Below the pieces are notes generated by a model. It worked only from the letters and a program-made list of their open reading frames with translations, did not search any database and was not told the origin of the DNA. The position numbers were made by a program, and so were the translations under genes. Below are positions 10,476 through 19,195 of a stretch of DNA of 64,000 bases, piece by piece; positions within the stretch are counted from its first letter, which is position 1, and the number at the start of each line of letters is the position of its first letter. The stretch comes from an uncultured Pantoea sp. (GTDB lineage: Bacteria; Pseudomonadota; Gammaproteobacteria; Enterobacterales; Enterobacteriaceae): contig CAJYVD010000002.1 of assembly GCA_913778495.1 (NCBI GenBank), positions 34,445-98,444 on the forward strand, read 5' to 3'.

Positions 10476-12176
10476 ATGAAAACAGCATCAATTGATGGGC
10501 AAGATAAGCTCAGCATCTGGCAAAACCTCCGCCTGATGCCGCTTTTCAGCATTATTTTTGGTGGCATTCTGCTGCTTTTCGCGCTGTGCATTGGCCTCGC
10601 CAGTTATTTTCTTGTACTGGGCAACCAATCGCTCAACGACGCAACCAATGAAATTCAGATTCGCATGGGGCTCTCTAACAGCTCGAACCACCTGCGCACC
10701 GCGCGTCTGAACGTCATTCAGTCGGGTGCGGCGGCCCGCATTGGGGAAATGGACAGCTACCGCGCCGACCTGGCGCGGACGCAGCAGCGTATTAATCAGG
10801 CGCGAGAAGGCTTCAACTTCTATATGAACCGTCCGGATAAAACGCCGGAGGGCATTGCGCTGGACGGTCCGCTGACCACCCGCTTTAACGACTACGTGGA
10901 AAAAGGCCTCAAGCCGATGATTGAATCGGCTAAGCAAGGCAGTTTTGAAAGCATTATCGCGCAGGAAACAGACGTCACGCGCAAGCTGGACGATGCCTAT
11001 AACGAGATTTTGCTGAAAGCGATCAAAATTCGCACCGACCGCGCCAACGCCATTAATGCTCAGGCCGCGCGTCAGTCGCACATGGGCTTTATCGCCATGG
11101 GCGTTGCTTTCGTCAGCGCCGTGTTGCTGGTGCTGCTGACCTTTATCTTCCTGCGTCGCGTTGTGATTACCCCGCTGCGCCATTCGGTCGAGCGCATCGA
11201 ACGCATTGCGCAAGGCGATTTAACCGCGCCTGAGCAAGCCTGTGGCCGCGGCGAAATTGGTAGCTTGCTGCACGGTCTGCAATTGATGCAGGCGTCGCTG
11301 GTGCGCACGGTCGGCACGGTACGTGAAGGAGCCGTGGCCATTTATCAAGGGTCCAGCGAAATCTCGGCGGGCAATACCGATCTCTCGTCACGCACCGAAC
11401 AGCAGGCCTCCGCGTTAGAACAAACGGCGGCCAGCATGGAACAGCTGACGGCAACCGTGAAGCAAAATGCCGAGAACGCGCATCATGCCAGTCAGTTGGC
11501 CGCAGATGCCTCCGGCAAAGCGCGTAACGGCGGTGAATTGGTGAGCGGCGTGGTGAAGACCATGAACAATATCTCCGGCAGCTCGAAGAAAATCGCTGAA
11601 ATCACCAACGTGATTAACAGTATCGCTTTCCAGACCAACATTCTCGCACTGAATGCTGCTGTGGAAGCGGCGCGTGCCGGTGAGCAAGGCCGCGGATTTG
11701 CCGTGGTTGCCAGTGAGGTCCGCAACCTTGCGCAGCGCAGTGCCCAGGCGGCCAAAGAGATTGAAACGCTGATTGCGGAATCCGTCGGTCTGATCGCCAA
11801 CGGTTCACATCAGGTCAGTGAAGCCGGCAGCACCATGGGCGAGATTGTTGAGGCGGTTCGCCGCGTCACCGACATTATGTCTGAGATTGCAGCCGCATCG
11901 GATGAGCAGAGCCGCGGCATCCAGCAGGTGAGTTTGGCGGTGACCGAAATGGATAATGTGACCCAACAGAACGCCTCACTGGTGGAAGAAGCGTCCTCTG
12001 CCGCCGCTTCTCTCGAAGATCAAGCGGGTAAATTGACGCAGGCAGTGGCGGTGTTCCGCCTGAATGACCGTCCGGCTGAACGCGTTGTTCCGGCAGCGAC
12101 CGCGCTAAAAACGCCGGTTGTCGCGCCCCGCCCCGCTTTGGCGGCGTCCGGTAGCGACAATTGGGAAACGTTCTGA
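10476..12176 (+). CDS. Methyl-accepting chemotaxis protein, 566 aa
   Basis: Transmembrane chemoreceptor of the Tar/Tsr type. Membrane segments lie near residues 25-48 and 200-222, enclosing a periplasmic four-helix ligand domain. A HAMP domain follows (about 223-275), then the signalling domain with the hairpin tip (IAFQTNILALNAAVEAARAGEQGRGFAVVA). The last five residues are NWETF, the tether for CheR and CheB, so this is a major, self-adapting receptor. The ligand cannot be read from the sequence. It is a single gene between rcsA and dsrB, where E. coli has none. Confidence 0.95.
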   Translation: MKTASIDGQDKLSIWQNLRLMPLFSIIFGGILLLFALCIGLASYFLVLGNQSLNDATNEIQIRMGLSNSSNHLRTARLNVIQSGAAARIGEMDSYRADLARTQQRINQAREGFNFYMNRPDKTPEGIALDGPLTTRFNDYVEKGLKPMIESAKQGSFESIIAQETDVTRKLDDAYNEILLKAIKIRTDRANAINAQAARQSHMGFIAMGVAFVSAVLLVLLTFIFLRRVVITPLRHSVERIERIAQGDLTAPEQACGRGEIGSLLHGLQLMQASLVRTVGTVREGAVAIYQGSSEISAGNTDLSSRTEQQASALEQTAASMEQLTATVKQNAENAHHASQLAADASGKARNGGELVSGVVKTMNNISGSSKKIAEITNVINSIAFQTNILALNAAVEAARAGEQGRGFAVVASEVRNLAQRSAQAAKEIETLIAESVGLIANGSHQVSEAGSTMGEIVEAVRRVTDIMSEIAAASDEQSRGIQQVSLAVTEMDNVTQQNASLVEEASSAAASLEDQAGKLTQAVAVFRLNDRPAERVVPAATALKTPVVAPRPALAASGSDNWETF

Positions 12177-12188
12177 TTTACGCCTGCC

Positions 12189-12220
12189 GCGATGGCTTCC
12201 CTCCGCGGGGAAGCCATCGC
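12189..12220. terminator. Inverted repeat between the chemoreceptor and dsrB
   Basis: Arms gcgatggcttccc (12189-12201) and gggaagccatcgc (12208-12220) pair perfectly around a six-base loop. It sits between two convergent genes and probably ends both, although neither side has a clear T-tract. Confidence 0.6.
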
Positions 12221-12234
12221 GCAGTGCCGTGCGG

Positions 12235-12429
12235 TTAGGCGTCTTGATAGGGGGTGACAAACACCCCTTCTGCGTGTTCGCTCTCGTTGAAAAACCAGAT
12301 CCCCAACGGATAATCCTCCAGCGCCACCAGATACATGGTGCCTTCGTTGAAGGCTTCTACTGCCAGCACCGTCCCCACGCGACGGGGTCCACCGTCGGTC
12401 TTCACTGATACCCGATCATTTACCTGCAT
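12235..12429 (-). CDS. dsrB: Small protein DsrB, 64 aa
   Basis: Conserved enterobacterial protein of unknown function, encoded near rcsA and dsrA in E. coli and reported there to be under sigma-S control. The sequence [17 protein letters not shown] ... [10 protein letters not shown] is almost that of the E. coli protein. Start fixed by the conserved MxVNDRV opening; longer in-frame extension upstream is not conserved. Confidence 0.95.
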   Translation of the reverse strand: MQVNDRVSVKTDGGPRRVGTVLAVEAFNEGTMYLVALEDYPLGIWFFNESEHAEGVFVTPYQDA

Positions 12430-12497
12430 GCGTTTTACTCCCGCGCTTATCGTGGATAACAGTGTACCGAAAGAGAGCGTTGCGAACCCGATCGCGA

Positions 12498-12656
12498 TCA
12501 ACGTCGCGCGATAACCCACACGGCGTGAACGATGCCCGGAATATAGCCACACAGCGTCAGCAGAATATTAAGCCAAAACGCACCGCCAAATCCTACCTGC
12601 AGAAACACCCCCAGCGGCGGCAGTAAAATAGCAATGATAATGCGAAAAAGATCCAT
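12498..12656 (-). CDS. YqaE/Pmp3-family small membrane protein, 52 aa
   Basis: Very short hydrophobic protein of the Pmp3 (proteolipid membrane potential modulator) family. The family pattern [38 protein letters not shown] covers residues 12-50, giving two membrane segments. A GGGAG ribosome site stands 6 bases before ATG. The role is not firmly known; relatives respond to salt and membrane stress. Same strand as dsrB, 68 bases apart. Confidence 0.9.
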   Translation of the reverse strand: MDLFRIIIAILLPPLGVFLQVGFGGAFWLNILLTLCGYIPGIVHAVWVIARR

Positions 12657-12802
12657 GTTAACTCCCTGATAGTGTTCTTAATTGGTCAGACGTAAGCATA
12701 GACGATGCGCCTGGTTCGCGCAGAGGCGCCCGGTAAAGATGTGTCAAGGACACGCTTTTCACTCTCTTAACGTTTTACTGCGAGACGCCTGACGTCGTCG
12801 CG

Positions 12803-12890
12803 TTTTACACTCTCTACCACTGCCCACCCCAAAAGTGCAGTCAACCAAGAAGTAACAAGGATTTTGCCCGCGCAGCGCGGGCTTTTTTTT
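12803..12890 (+). ncRNA. Possible small RNA ending at an orphan terminator
   Basis: A strong intrinsic terminator (gcccgc 12866-12871, gcgggc 12877-12882, T8 at 12883-12890) lies on the plus strand with no plus-strand gene upstream of it since the chemoreceptor. A TACACT -10-like hexamer occurs near 12805, which would give a transcript of about 80 bases. The following gene yodD has its own promoter downstream. The RNA is inferred from terminator and promoter only. Confidence 0.35.
12866..12890 (+). terminator. Strong intrinsic terminator upstream of yodD
   Basis: Six G/C pairs, a five-base loop (gcagc) and eight T residues. Confidence 0.85.
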
Positions 12891-12917
12891 GCCCGCCGCG
12901 TACGCAACCCCCTCGAC

Positions 12918-12923
12918 TATACT
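12918..12923 (+). promoter_or_regulatory. -10 element of yodD, sigma-S like
   Basis: CTATACTGA contains TATACT preceded by C, the extended -10 preferred by sigma-S. It lies about 34 bases before the yodD ATG. E. coli yodD is a stress-induced gene, which agrees. Confidence 0.5.
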
Positions 12924-12956
12924 GATTGCAGTCGCCAACGTTGTTGGAGGTAGGCA

Positions 12957-13172
12957 ATGAAAACAGATGAACAGCGGGAAGCACCCCTTGACGTGGAGGC
13001 GCTGCTGGAGGCGATCCGCAAAACAACCTCAGGTGACATCCAGACGTATATGGAGGGCGAGCAAGCGCAGTGGGTTAGCGTCGGCGAACGATCCTTTACC
13101 ACCTATAGCGAGCTGGCGGAGGCGTTCGAGTTGGATATTCGCGACTTTAGCTGTATTGAGGCGAACCGATGA
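12957..13172 (+). CDS. yodD: Stress-induced small protein YodD, 71 aa
   Basis: Conserved enterobacterial protein of unknown mechanism; in E. coli it is peroxide and acid inducible. Acidic and soluble, with the recognisable TSGDIQTYMEGEQAQWVSVGER and ELAEAFELDIRDFS blocks. A GGAGG site precedes ATG by 7 bases. Located between dsrB and mpgP, as in E. coli. Confidence 0.9.
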   Translation: MKTDEQREAPLDVEALLEAIRKTTSGDIQTYMEGEQAQWVSVGERSFTTYSELAEAFELDIRDFSCIEANR

Positions 13173-13182
13173 AATCGATTTC

Positions 13183-13253
13183 AAAAAAAGGCCCAGCATT
13201 AAACTGGGCCAAATGATTCAGTAGGTTCGTTACACCAGGGAACTCTTAACACA
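13183..13253 (-). ncRNA. dsrA: DsrA-like small regulatory RNA, about 71 bases
   Basis: On the minus strand the sequence CCTGGTGTAACGAA (within 13225-13241) is identical to the segment of E. coli DsrA that pairs with the rpoS leader. It is followed by an intrinsic terminator: ggcccag/ctgggcc arms at 13204-13210 and 13090+100-13196 with a seven-base loop, then T7 at 13183-13189. The gene neighbourhood (yodD-mpgP, near rcsA and dsrB) is that of dsrA. The RNA is shorter than the 87-base E. coli molecule because the second hairpin is absent, so function at other targets such as hns may differ. The 5' end is estimated from the -10. Confidence 0.65.
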
Positions 13254-13259
13254 GCGCTC

Positions 13260-13287
13260 AGATTACGCTTAAGTGGGCACAACACAA
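13260..13287 (-). promoter_or_regulatory. Candidate promoter of the DsrA-like RNA
   Basis: On the minus strand a -10 TAATCT at 13260-13265 and a weak -35 TTGTGT at 13282-13287, 16 bases apart. This places the start of the RNA about 7 bases downstream, near 13253. No other feature is seen in 13288-13525. Confidence 0.45.
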
Positions 13288-13525
13288 GCCCCGGCAGTGC
13301 GGCGGGATGCCCCTCTGGCAGCGTACTTTTTCTAGCCTGTTGATCGCCTTATCTTTTTACTTCCTCTGCGGCCGGTTTGGCTGATGCGAAACTCAGTAAA
13401 ACCGCTGCTTTTAAGATTACTCCTGGAAATCACCGCCGTTACCGCGCAGGAAAGTGCGAACGCCAGAACGCATTATACTGATGACTCGCTACTTTACCGA
13501 CGTCACTGGCCCGAGGAGTGCTGCG

Positions 13526-14314
13526 ATGCCTGCGTTTGATTCATCGCTATTGGTAGTAACCGATCTGGACGGTTCGCTGCTGGATCATCACGACTACAAT
13601 TGGGAAGCCGCACGCGAGTGGCTGACGCGCTTGCAGCAACAGCACATTCCGGTGGTGCTCTGCTCAAGTAAAACCGCCGCTGAGATGATTCCGTTGCAGA
13701 AAGCATTGGGCATCGCTGGCGCACCCTTTATCGCTGAAAACGGCGCGCGGGTTTCGACAGGCGAAGAGCAAACCGTCCGCGACGAACCGGGTGAGGCGTA
13801 CCAGGCGCTTTGCGCCACGCTCAGCAGCCTAAAAGCACAATTCCGCTTTGATAGCTTTTGTGATTTCAGCGACGCTGATGTCGCTAACTTCACCGGCCTG
13901 TCGCTGGCCGACGCGCGCAAAAGCCGCATGCGCGAAGCATCCGAAGTTCTGTTGTGGCGCGACGATGCCGACAAGCTGGAAGCGTTTCGTACGGCGCTGA
14001 CCGCACACCAACTGTCACTCACGCAGGGTGGACGCTTTTGGCACGTCATGCCCGCAGGCTGCGGCAAGGGCGTGGCACTGGCTCAGGTGCTTCACCATCT
14101 TGCTAAAAACGAAGGCTTCACGCGGACTACCCTGGGGCTGGGCGATGGGCCCAACGACATCCCCATGCTGGAAGCCGTGGATTACGCCGTGATCATCAAA
14201 GGCTTCAGCAAAACCCCGGTGACGCTACAACGCAGCGACGCTGACCGCATTTACCGTACCACGCATACCGGCCCCGAGGGCTGGCGTGAAGGGCTCGACC
14301 ACTTCCTGACGTAA
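13526..14314 (+). CDS. mpgP: Mannosyl/glucosyl-3-phosphoglycerate phosphatase (YedP family), 262 aa
   Basis: HAD-superfamily phosphatase that removes the phosphate from glycosyl-3-phosphoglycerate to give the compatible solute glycosylglycerate. HAD motif I is DLDGS with Asp13 and Asp15; motif IV is LGDGPNDIPML near residues 208-218. Start MPAFDSSLL is preceded by GAGGAG at a 7-base gap; the longer in-frame start has no ribosome site. The synthase-like gene follows 25 bases downstream, which defines the substrate better than sequence alone: glucosyl rather than mannosyl is likely. Confidence 0.88.
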   Translation: MPAFDSSLLVVTDLDGSLLDHHDYNWEAAREWLTRLQQQHIPVVLCSSKTAAEMIPLQKALGIAGAPFIAENGARVSTGEEQTVRDEPGEAYQALCATLSSLKAQFRFDSFCDFSDADVANFTGLSLADARKSRMREASEVLLWRDDADKLEAFRTALTAHQLSLTQGGRFWHVMPAGCGKGVALAQVLHHLAKNEGFTRTTLGLGDGPNDIPMLEAVDYAVIIKGFSKTPVTLQRSDADRIYRTTHTGPEGWREGLDHFLT

Positions 14315-14339
14315 TCCCCCTTTGATTAAGGATGAGACG

Positions 14340-15560
14340 ATGAGTGATTTTTACCAGAACGGCGTGATTACCAACTTTCATAATCTCACCCACCGCAGCG
14401 TTGAATCGCTGGAAAAGGAGATGGTGCGCTTTGCCCGCCGACGTAAAATGGGCCTGATTTTACCGTCTCTGTTTTCTGAGCTGGAAGGCCCGGCGCTGGA
14501 CAACATCGTCACCGAACTGGCGAAAGTTCCCTATCTTGATGAGATCGTCATTGGCCTTGATCGCGCCGATCGCGATCAGTTCATGTTTGCGCGCGACTTC
14601 TTTTCGCGTCTACCGCAGCGCCACCGCATCCTGTGGAATGACGGTCCCCGCCTTAAAGCCATCGATGCCGAGCTGGACAAAGAGGGCTTGTCCCCCAGCC
14701 AGCCGGGTAAAGGCCGTAACGTCTGGTTCTGCACCGGCTATACGCTGGCGTCGGACCGCACACAGTGCGTGGCGCTCCACGATTGCGATATTGTGACCTA
14801 TGAGCGCGGTATGCTGGCACGCCTGCTCTACCCGCTGGCCAATCCGGCTTTCCAGTATGAATTTTGCAAAGGCTTCTATGCGCGCGTGGCCGACGGTAAG
14901 CTCAATGGCCGCGTGGGCCGCCTGTTGGTTGGGCCGCTGCTGCGCTCGCTGCAAAAAGTGTACGGTCATTCCGAATACCTTGATTACCTCACCAGCTTTC
15001 GCTACCCGCTGTCAGGCGAATTTGCCATGCGTACTCACGTGCTCAACGGCATCAAAATTCCCGGCGACTGGGGGCTGGAAATTGGCGTGCTGTCGGAGAT
15101 CTATCGCAACTACACCACGCGCCAGACCTGTCAGGTGGAGATCGCTGACAACTACGATCATAAACATCAGCCGCTGGCGGAAGAGGATGGCACCGGCGGG
15201 CTGAAACGGATGAGCAATGACATCGTCCAGTCTCTGCTGCGCAAGTTGGCTACCATGGGCGTGCCGCTGACCAGCGATTCATTCCGCGTATTGAAAGCCA
15301 CCTACTACCGCAACGCGCTGGATATCATGGAGACCTACAACCACGAAGCGGCGATGAACGGGCTGAAATTCGATCAGCACGTTGAAGAGGCGGCCGTGGA
15401 AATGTTTACCCAAGCGATTCTCGACGCCGGCCAGGCGTTTATCGAACGTCCTAACGAGAAACCGTTTATTCCGAGCTGGAGCCGCGTGCAGTCTGCTTTC
15501 CCCGACATCTTGCAGCGCATTTACAAAGCGGTAGAGGAGGACAATCAGGGCGACGTTTAG
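14340..15560 (+). CDS. Glucosyl-3-phosphoglycerate synthase-like glycosyltransferase, 406 aa
   Basis: GT-A fold transferase expected to join glucose from NDP-glucose to 3-phosphoglycerate; the phosphatase upstream would finish glucosylglycerate, an osmolyte known from Dickeya (formerly Erwinia) chrysanthemi. A DxD-like motif HDCDIV is near residues 150-155 and a conserved WGLEIG near 243-248. ATG at 14340 has AAGGA 7-8 bases upstream. E. coli mpgP lacks this partner. Its TAG overlaps the TAA of the convergent diguanylate cyclase gene. Confidence 0.8.
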   Translation: MSDFYQNGVITNFHNLTHRSVESLEKEMVRFARRRKMGLILPSLFSELEGPALDNIVTELAKVPYLDEIVIGLDRADRDQFMFARDFFSRLPQRHRILWNDGPRLKAIDAELDKEGLSPSQPGKGRNVWFCTGYTLASDRTQCVALHDCDIVTYERGMLARLLYPLANPAFQYEFCKGFYARVADGKLNGRVGRLLVGPLLRSLQKVYGHSEYLDYLTSFRYPLSGEFAMRTHVLNGIKIPGDWGLEIGVLSEIYRNYTTRQTCQVEIADNYDHKHQPLAEEDGTGGLKRMSNDIVQSLLRKLATMGVPLTSDSFRVLKATYYRNALDIMETYNHEAAMNGLKFDQHVEEAAVEMFTQAILDAGQAFIERPNEKPFIPSWSRVQSAFPDILQRIYKAVEEDNQGDV

Positions 15561-17209
15561 TCCTGCGCGCACACGCTATTGCGCCCGCGATTTTTCGCCA
15601 GATAGAGGCGGCGATCGGCTGCCGCCTGCAAACGTTCAGGGTGATACTCGCCCTGCTCTTCGCTGCTGCTGACGCCCGCCGACAGCGTCACGCTAAACGT
15701 GGTGCTGGCATTCACCAGCAGCGTTTTTGCCGCGAGGCGCGCTCGAATACGCTCGGCCACGGCTTCCGCTTCGTTCAACGGGGTGTCCGGCAGCACCAGA
15801 CAGAACTCCTCCCCGCCAATGCGTCCTGCGACATCGTGTTCGCGCACCGTGTGTTTTAGCACCCCGGCCACCTGCACCAGCGCCTGATCCCCGGCATGGT
15901 GTCCCCAGGTGTCGTTGACGCGTTTGAAGTGGTCAATATCCAGTTGGATCACCGACAGCGGACGCTGCTGCTGTTGGTGCTGTTTGGCCAATATGACAAA
16001 GCGCTCAAAAAAGGCGTTGCGGTTCAACAGCTGCGTTAAGCCATCGTAGTTGGCGCGCCAGTGCAGCCGGCTCGACAGCGCATCCATCCGTGCAATCGCC
16101 CGAATAATTACGCGATGTGCCAGCCACAACAGCAGCGTAAACAGCAGCCACATGACCAACAGGAACAGCATGACGCGACCGGACTCCTGCGACAACGCCT
16201 GCTTGAGGCTCTGCACATTGATCAGATAGGCATCAACGTGAGCCAGCTTTTTCCAGCTAATAAACTGGCTGCCCAGATGCATTATTCCGGACGGCTGGTG
16301 CGCGATCTGCTGCAGAAGCCAGGTTCGCTGCTGTGGGCTCAGCGCGTGTGCGTCTTCGCTCTCCAGGCGCGCAATCTCATTCAGGGCGCGATCGACCATC
16401 ACTAATCTGCCCGGCAGCAATTGCATGCGCGCGTTCGCCAGCAGCTGGCGGATACGCTGCTGGGTAAAATCCATGGACAGCACGCCAAACCAATAGCCAT
16501 CGCTCACGATAGGCGTACTGACGGTGAGCATCAGCCCTTCGTTAAATTCGCCCTGGTAGGCCGTGGTCCAGCGTTGTCGCGCATGGTGCGGATTATCGGG
16601 TGCCTGAGTGCGAAAATAGTCACGCTGAACCATGGTGGCATAGCTTTTTTCCAGAATCTGCGGCGAGTCCGGCGGACGTGAACTGATGTAAAAGCCGGCG
16701 CGGGACAGGTACCAGAAGCGCGAGTGAAACGCCTGGTTAGGATCGGAAAACTGCAGGATATAGCTAAATTCCAGCGCGGCGCTGAGCTCCTGATGCAGGC
16801 GCGGCTCGCTGCGCAGCAGCAGTGGATCGCGCTTAAGCCAGGCATCACTCACGCCGTTGAGCGGCACGCTGCGCAGCGTGGTGAGTTGCAGTTGCCAGGT
16901 GGGCTGCTGGCGCAGCGTGTCAAAGCGGGCAAACGTCTCGCGCGTGCGGTTGTGGTCAAGCGGATGGTGCAGCGCGTAAGTGAGCATTTTTTCGTAATAC
17001 ACCAGCTCATCAAGGCTTTCCTGAAACGCACTGTCGAGATTTTTTTGCACCTCTGCCAGCTGCGCCGCCTGCCGCGCTTCGTAGTTGTTTTTGAGTTCCC
17101 GCGCTTCATAGGCCGTTATGCAGGCGGAGAAAAAGAACACCGCCAGAAAACAGAGATGCACGCGCAAAAAGGGATTCGTCCGAATCGCTGACAGAGGAGA
17201 AACAGGCAT
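15557..17209 (-). CDS. dgcQ: Membrane diguanylate cyclase, DgcQ/YedQ-like, 550 aa
   Basis: Makes cyclic di-GMP, promoting sessile behaviour. Membrane segments near residues 13-33 and 343-365 enclose a large periplasmic sensor domain. The C-terminal GGDEF domain has an intact GGEEF site (AGRIGGEEFCLVL, near residue 460) and the RxxD inhibition site (REHD) five residues upstream, so it should be active and feedback-controlled. Same neighbourhood as E. coli yedQ (mpgP, yodC, yedI). The region 17210-17400 upstream shows no gene. Confidence 0.9.
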   Translation of the reverse strand: MPVSPLSAIRTNPFLRVHLCFLAVFFFSACITAYEARELKNNYEARQAAQLAEVQKNLDSAFQESLDELVYYEKMLTYALHHPLDHNRTRETFARFDTLRQQPTWQLQLTTLRSVPLNGVSDAWLKRDPLLLRSEPRLHQELSAALEFSYILQFSDPNQAFHSRFWYLSRAGFYISSRPPDSPQILEKSYATMVQRDYFRTQAPDNPHHARQRWTTAYQGEFNEGLMLTVSTPIVSDGYWFGVLSMDFTQQRIRQLLANARMQLLPGRLVMVDRALNEIARLESEDAHALSPQQRTWLLQQIAHQPSGIMHLGSQFISWKKLAHVDAYLINVQSLKQALSQESGRVMLFLLVMWLLFTLLLWLAHRVIIRAIARMDALSSRLHWRANYDGLTQLLNRNAFFERFVILAKQHQQQQRPLSVIQLDIDHFKRVNDTWGHHAGDQALVQVAGVLKHTVREHDVAGRIGGEEFCLVLPDTPLNEAEAVAERIRARLAAKTLLVNASTTFSVTLSAGVSSSEEQGEYHPERLQAAADRRLYLAKNRGRNSVCAQD

Positions 17210-17400
17210 CAGCCAATGAACTCCGATGACAAAACAGTGGAGGCAGTGTATCTAGCGCGGCAGCGGTCGTACAGCGTCTGCGTCAGGAGAGCCGATACGT
17301 CATCAACGAGAGCAACGGCATTGAGGGTAATGCGCAACGCGGCGATAAGGTGGGCATCGAAACAGTGAAAACGGGGCGCTAATGCGGCCCCGCTCCGCCA

Positions 17401-17580
17401 TCAGCTTGCCAGCGGACTCTCCGCTGACGCGTGGGTCAGTTCATCGCTGCGAAACGCTTCCCGACGCACGCTAAAGCCATCGTACCAACGACACTCCACC
17501 ATTCCACTGGCATAGCCGGTCACGACCATAACGGGACCGCCCTCATTGTGCTGAACTTCGTCACTTATCGCAAAATTCAT
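17401..17580 (-). CDS. yodC: YodC-family small protein, 59 aa
   Basis: DUF2158 protein of unknown function. The E. coli-like core GGPVMVVTGYASGMVECRWYDGF is at residues 14-36, followed by a variable tail. GGGAGGG precedes ATG. Located between dgcQ and yedI as in E. coli. Confidence 0.88.
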   Translation of the reverse strand: MNFAISDEVQHNEGGPVMVVTGYASGMVECRWYDGFSVRREAFRSDELTHASAESPLAS

Positions 17581-17709
17581 ACCGCACCCTCCCTTTTAAC
17601 GTTGAGTAAACGTATTCAGGTATAGCAGCTCTGCGGCGTGATTGCCTATAGGATAATGTTATTAGTGTGACGAATTCGGAATCAGGAGTGAAAAATATTG
17701 TTTATAAAA

Positions 17710-17737
17710 AAAGCCGATAAGATTTCTTATCGGCTTT
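17710..17737 (-). terminator. Intrinsic terminator downstream of the 44-aa gene
   Basis: Arms at 17710-17722 and 17725-17737 (aaagccgataaga and its complement) form a long A+T-containing stem; on the minus strand the stem is followed by a T-run, so it ends leftward transcription from 17891. Confidence 0.75.
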
Positions 17738-17756
17738 GAACAGTACTTCGGAGAGT

Positions 17757-17891
17757 TTAGATTTTGCAGCCTTCGCAGTCCGCTTCGTCGCTGAGATCCG
17801 CTGGGACTTCATTCGCCTTTTCTGCCGCTTTGGCTTCAGCCTGCTCCAGCTGTGCATCGATATCAAATTCGAACATATCGTCGTTCATCAT
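17757..17891 (-). CDS. Unrecognised 44-aa acidic protein with CxxC end
   Basis: Short frame starting MMNDDMFEFDIDAQLEQAEAKAA with a good AGGAG site before ATG and its own terminator 20 bases after the stop. The N-terminal half is predicted helical and acidic; the C-terminus ends ADCEGCKI, a CxxC pair that could bind metal or form a disulphide. I do not recognise a family. The ribosome site, the terminator and the lack of other use of the DNA support a real gene. Confidence 0.6.
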   Translation of the reverse strand: MMNDDMFEFDIDAQLEQAEAKAAEKANEVPADLSDEADCEGCKI

Positions 17892-17935
17892 CGTTCTCCT
17901 GACCTGTGATTAATTTTACCCGCGCTTTATACCTG

Positions 17936-18838
17936 TTAGCCGCGGAGCTTCGCAATCAGATTTACCCCCAGCAGCACAATCGACCCAATGATGAAGCCCA
18001 GCACTAAGTTAGCCCCATTGCTGAGGAGTGAAGCCACAAGGCCCGTGAATCCCTGACTGTACGCGTCGATGGCGTGATGCAGCGGCGCAATGCCGTGCAC
18101 CACGATGCCGCCGCCCACCAGGAACATGGCGAGCGTGCCCACCACGGTGAGTATTTTCATCAGCCAAGGCGCCAGCGCCAGCAGTACACCGCCGATGGCC
18201 TGCGCCAGCGTTGAGGATTTTTCACGCAGCCAGTAGCCCACGTCATCAATTTTCACGATCATCGCCACAATGCCGTACACGCCGATGGTGACTAAAATGG
18301 CGATGCCCGCCAGAATCAATACCTGATTCAGCAGCGGTGCGTCTGACACAATCCCGAGCGTAATGGCCACGATTTCCGCCGACAGGATAAAATCGGTGCG
18401 CACCGCGCCTTTGACCTTATCTTTTTCATACTGTCGCGGATCTTGCTGCGCCAGTTTATCGAGGCGCTGCTGCCGCGCTTCAGGACTCTTCTCCGCTTTA
18501 TCGTGCTGCAAACTGTGCAGCACTTTTTCCACGCCTTCATAGCAAAGATACGCCCCGCCAATCATAAGCAGCGGGGTGATGAGCCACGGCGCAAACGCGG
18601 AGATCACCAGCGCGAGCGGCACCAGAATCAGTTTGTTGAGGAACGAGCCTTTCGCGACGCCCCACACTACCGGCAGCTCCCGATTGGCTTTCACGCCTGT
18701 GACCTGCTGGGCATTTAGCGAGAGATCGTCGCCCAATACGCCGGCGGTCTTCTTTGCCGCAACTTTCCCCATAACTGAAATATCGTCAAGCAGCGTGGCG
18801 ATATCATCCAAAAGCGTGAGTAAACTGGTTCCTGCCAA
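17936..18838 (-). CDS. yedI: Inner-membrane protein YedI (DUF808), 300 aa
   Basis: Polytopic membrane protein of unknown function, reported to be regulated by PhoPQ in some enterics. The block [35 protein letters not shown] opens the protein almost exactly as in E. coli; at least five hydrophobic segments follow. The likely start is TTG at 18836-18838 (TTG GCA GGA ACC), with AAGGA eight bases upstream and no ATG in a sensible place. It follows an unrelated 91-aa gene on the same strand by 11 bases. Confidence 0.88.
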   Translation of the reverse strand: MAGTSLLTLLDDIATLLDDISVMGKVAAKKTAGVLGDDLSLNAQQVTGVKANRELPVVWGVAKGSFLNKLILVPLALVISAFAPWLITPLLMIGGAYLCYEGVEKVLHSLQHDKAEKSPEARQQRLDKLAQQDPRQYEKDKVKGAVRTDFILSAEIVAITLGIVSDAPLLNQVLILAGIAILVTIGVYGIVAMIVKIDDVGYWLREKSSTLAQAIGGVLLALAPWLMKILTVVGTLAMFLVGGGIVVHGIAPLHHAIDAYSQGFTGLVASLLSNGANLVLGFIIGSIVLLGVNLIAKLRG

Positions 18839-18849
18839 AATGATTTTCC

Positions 18850-19125
18850 TTATTCCGGTTCGTGATCCTGACAACAGGGACAGCGTTCAACCACCGTAAC
18901 GACCATGTCTGCGATGCCGGTACAATCCCACTCGACGCGCGGCGTCTCTCCCGCCAGTTCTCCAGCGTGCACGTATTTGCTCACCGGACTTTCTGTCATG
19001 CCGGTAATCTCTTCCGTAGCAACCAACCGGTCGCCGAGATAGATACGCGCGGTGGCCCGCGTGTTTACCATGCGCTCATTGTGTAATTGATACAGGCGTT
19101 TAACCGTCAGTTTGATACTGCTCAT
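18850..19125 (-). CDS. Unrecognised 91-aa protein with CPCC motif
   Basis: Small soluble protein, mostly beta-strand-like, ending in [12 protein letters not shown]. The closely spaced cysteines suggest zinc or redox chemistry. It ends 11 bases before the yedI start, so it is probably co-transcribed with yedI. A GGAAT site lies before ATG. Family not recognised. Confidence 0.65.
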   Translation of the reverse strand: MSSIKLTVKRLYQLHNERMVNTRATARIYLGDRLVATEEITGMTESPVSKYVHAGELAGETPRVEWDCTGIADMVVTVVERCPCCQDHEPE

Positions 19126-19195
19126 GGTCTATTCCGCGTCCCAGATAAAAGGGGGTGATCTAAGCGATTTCGCCGCGCGAAAGCAACTTTTTCGC

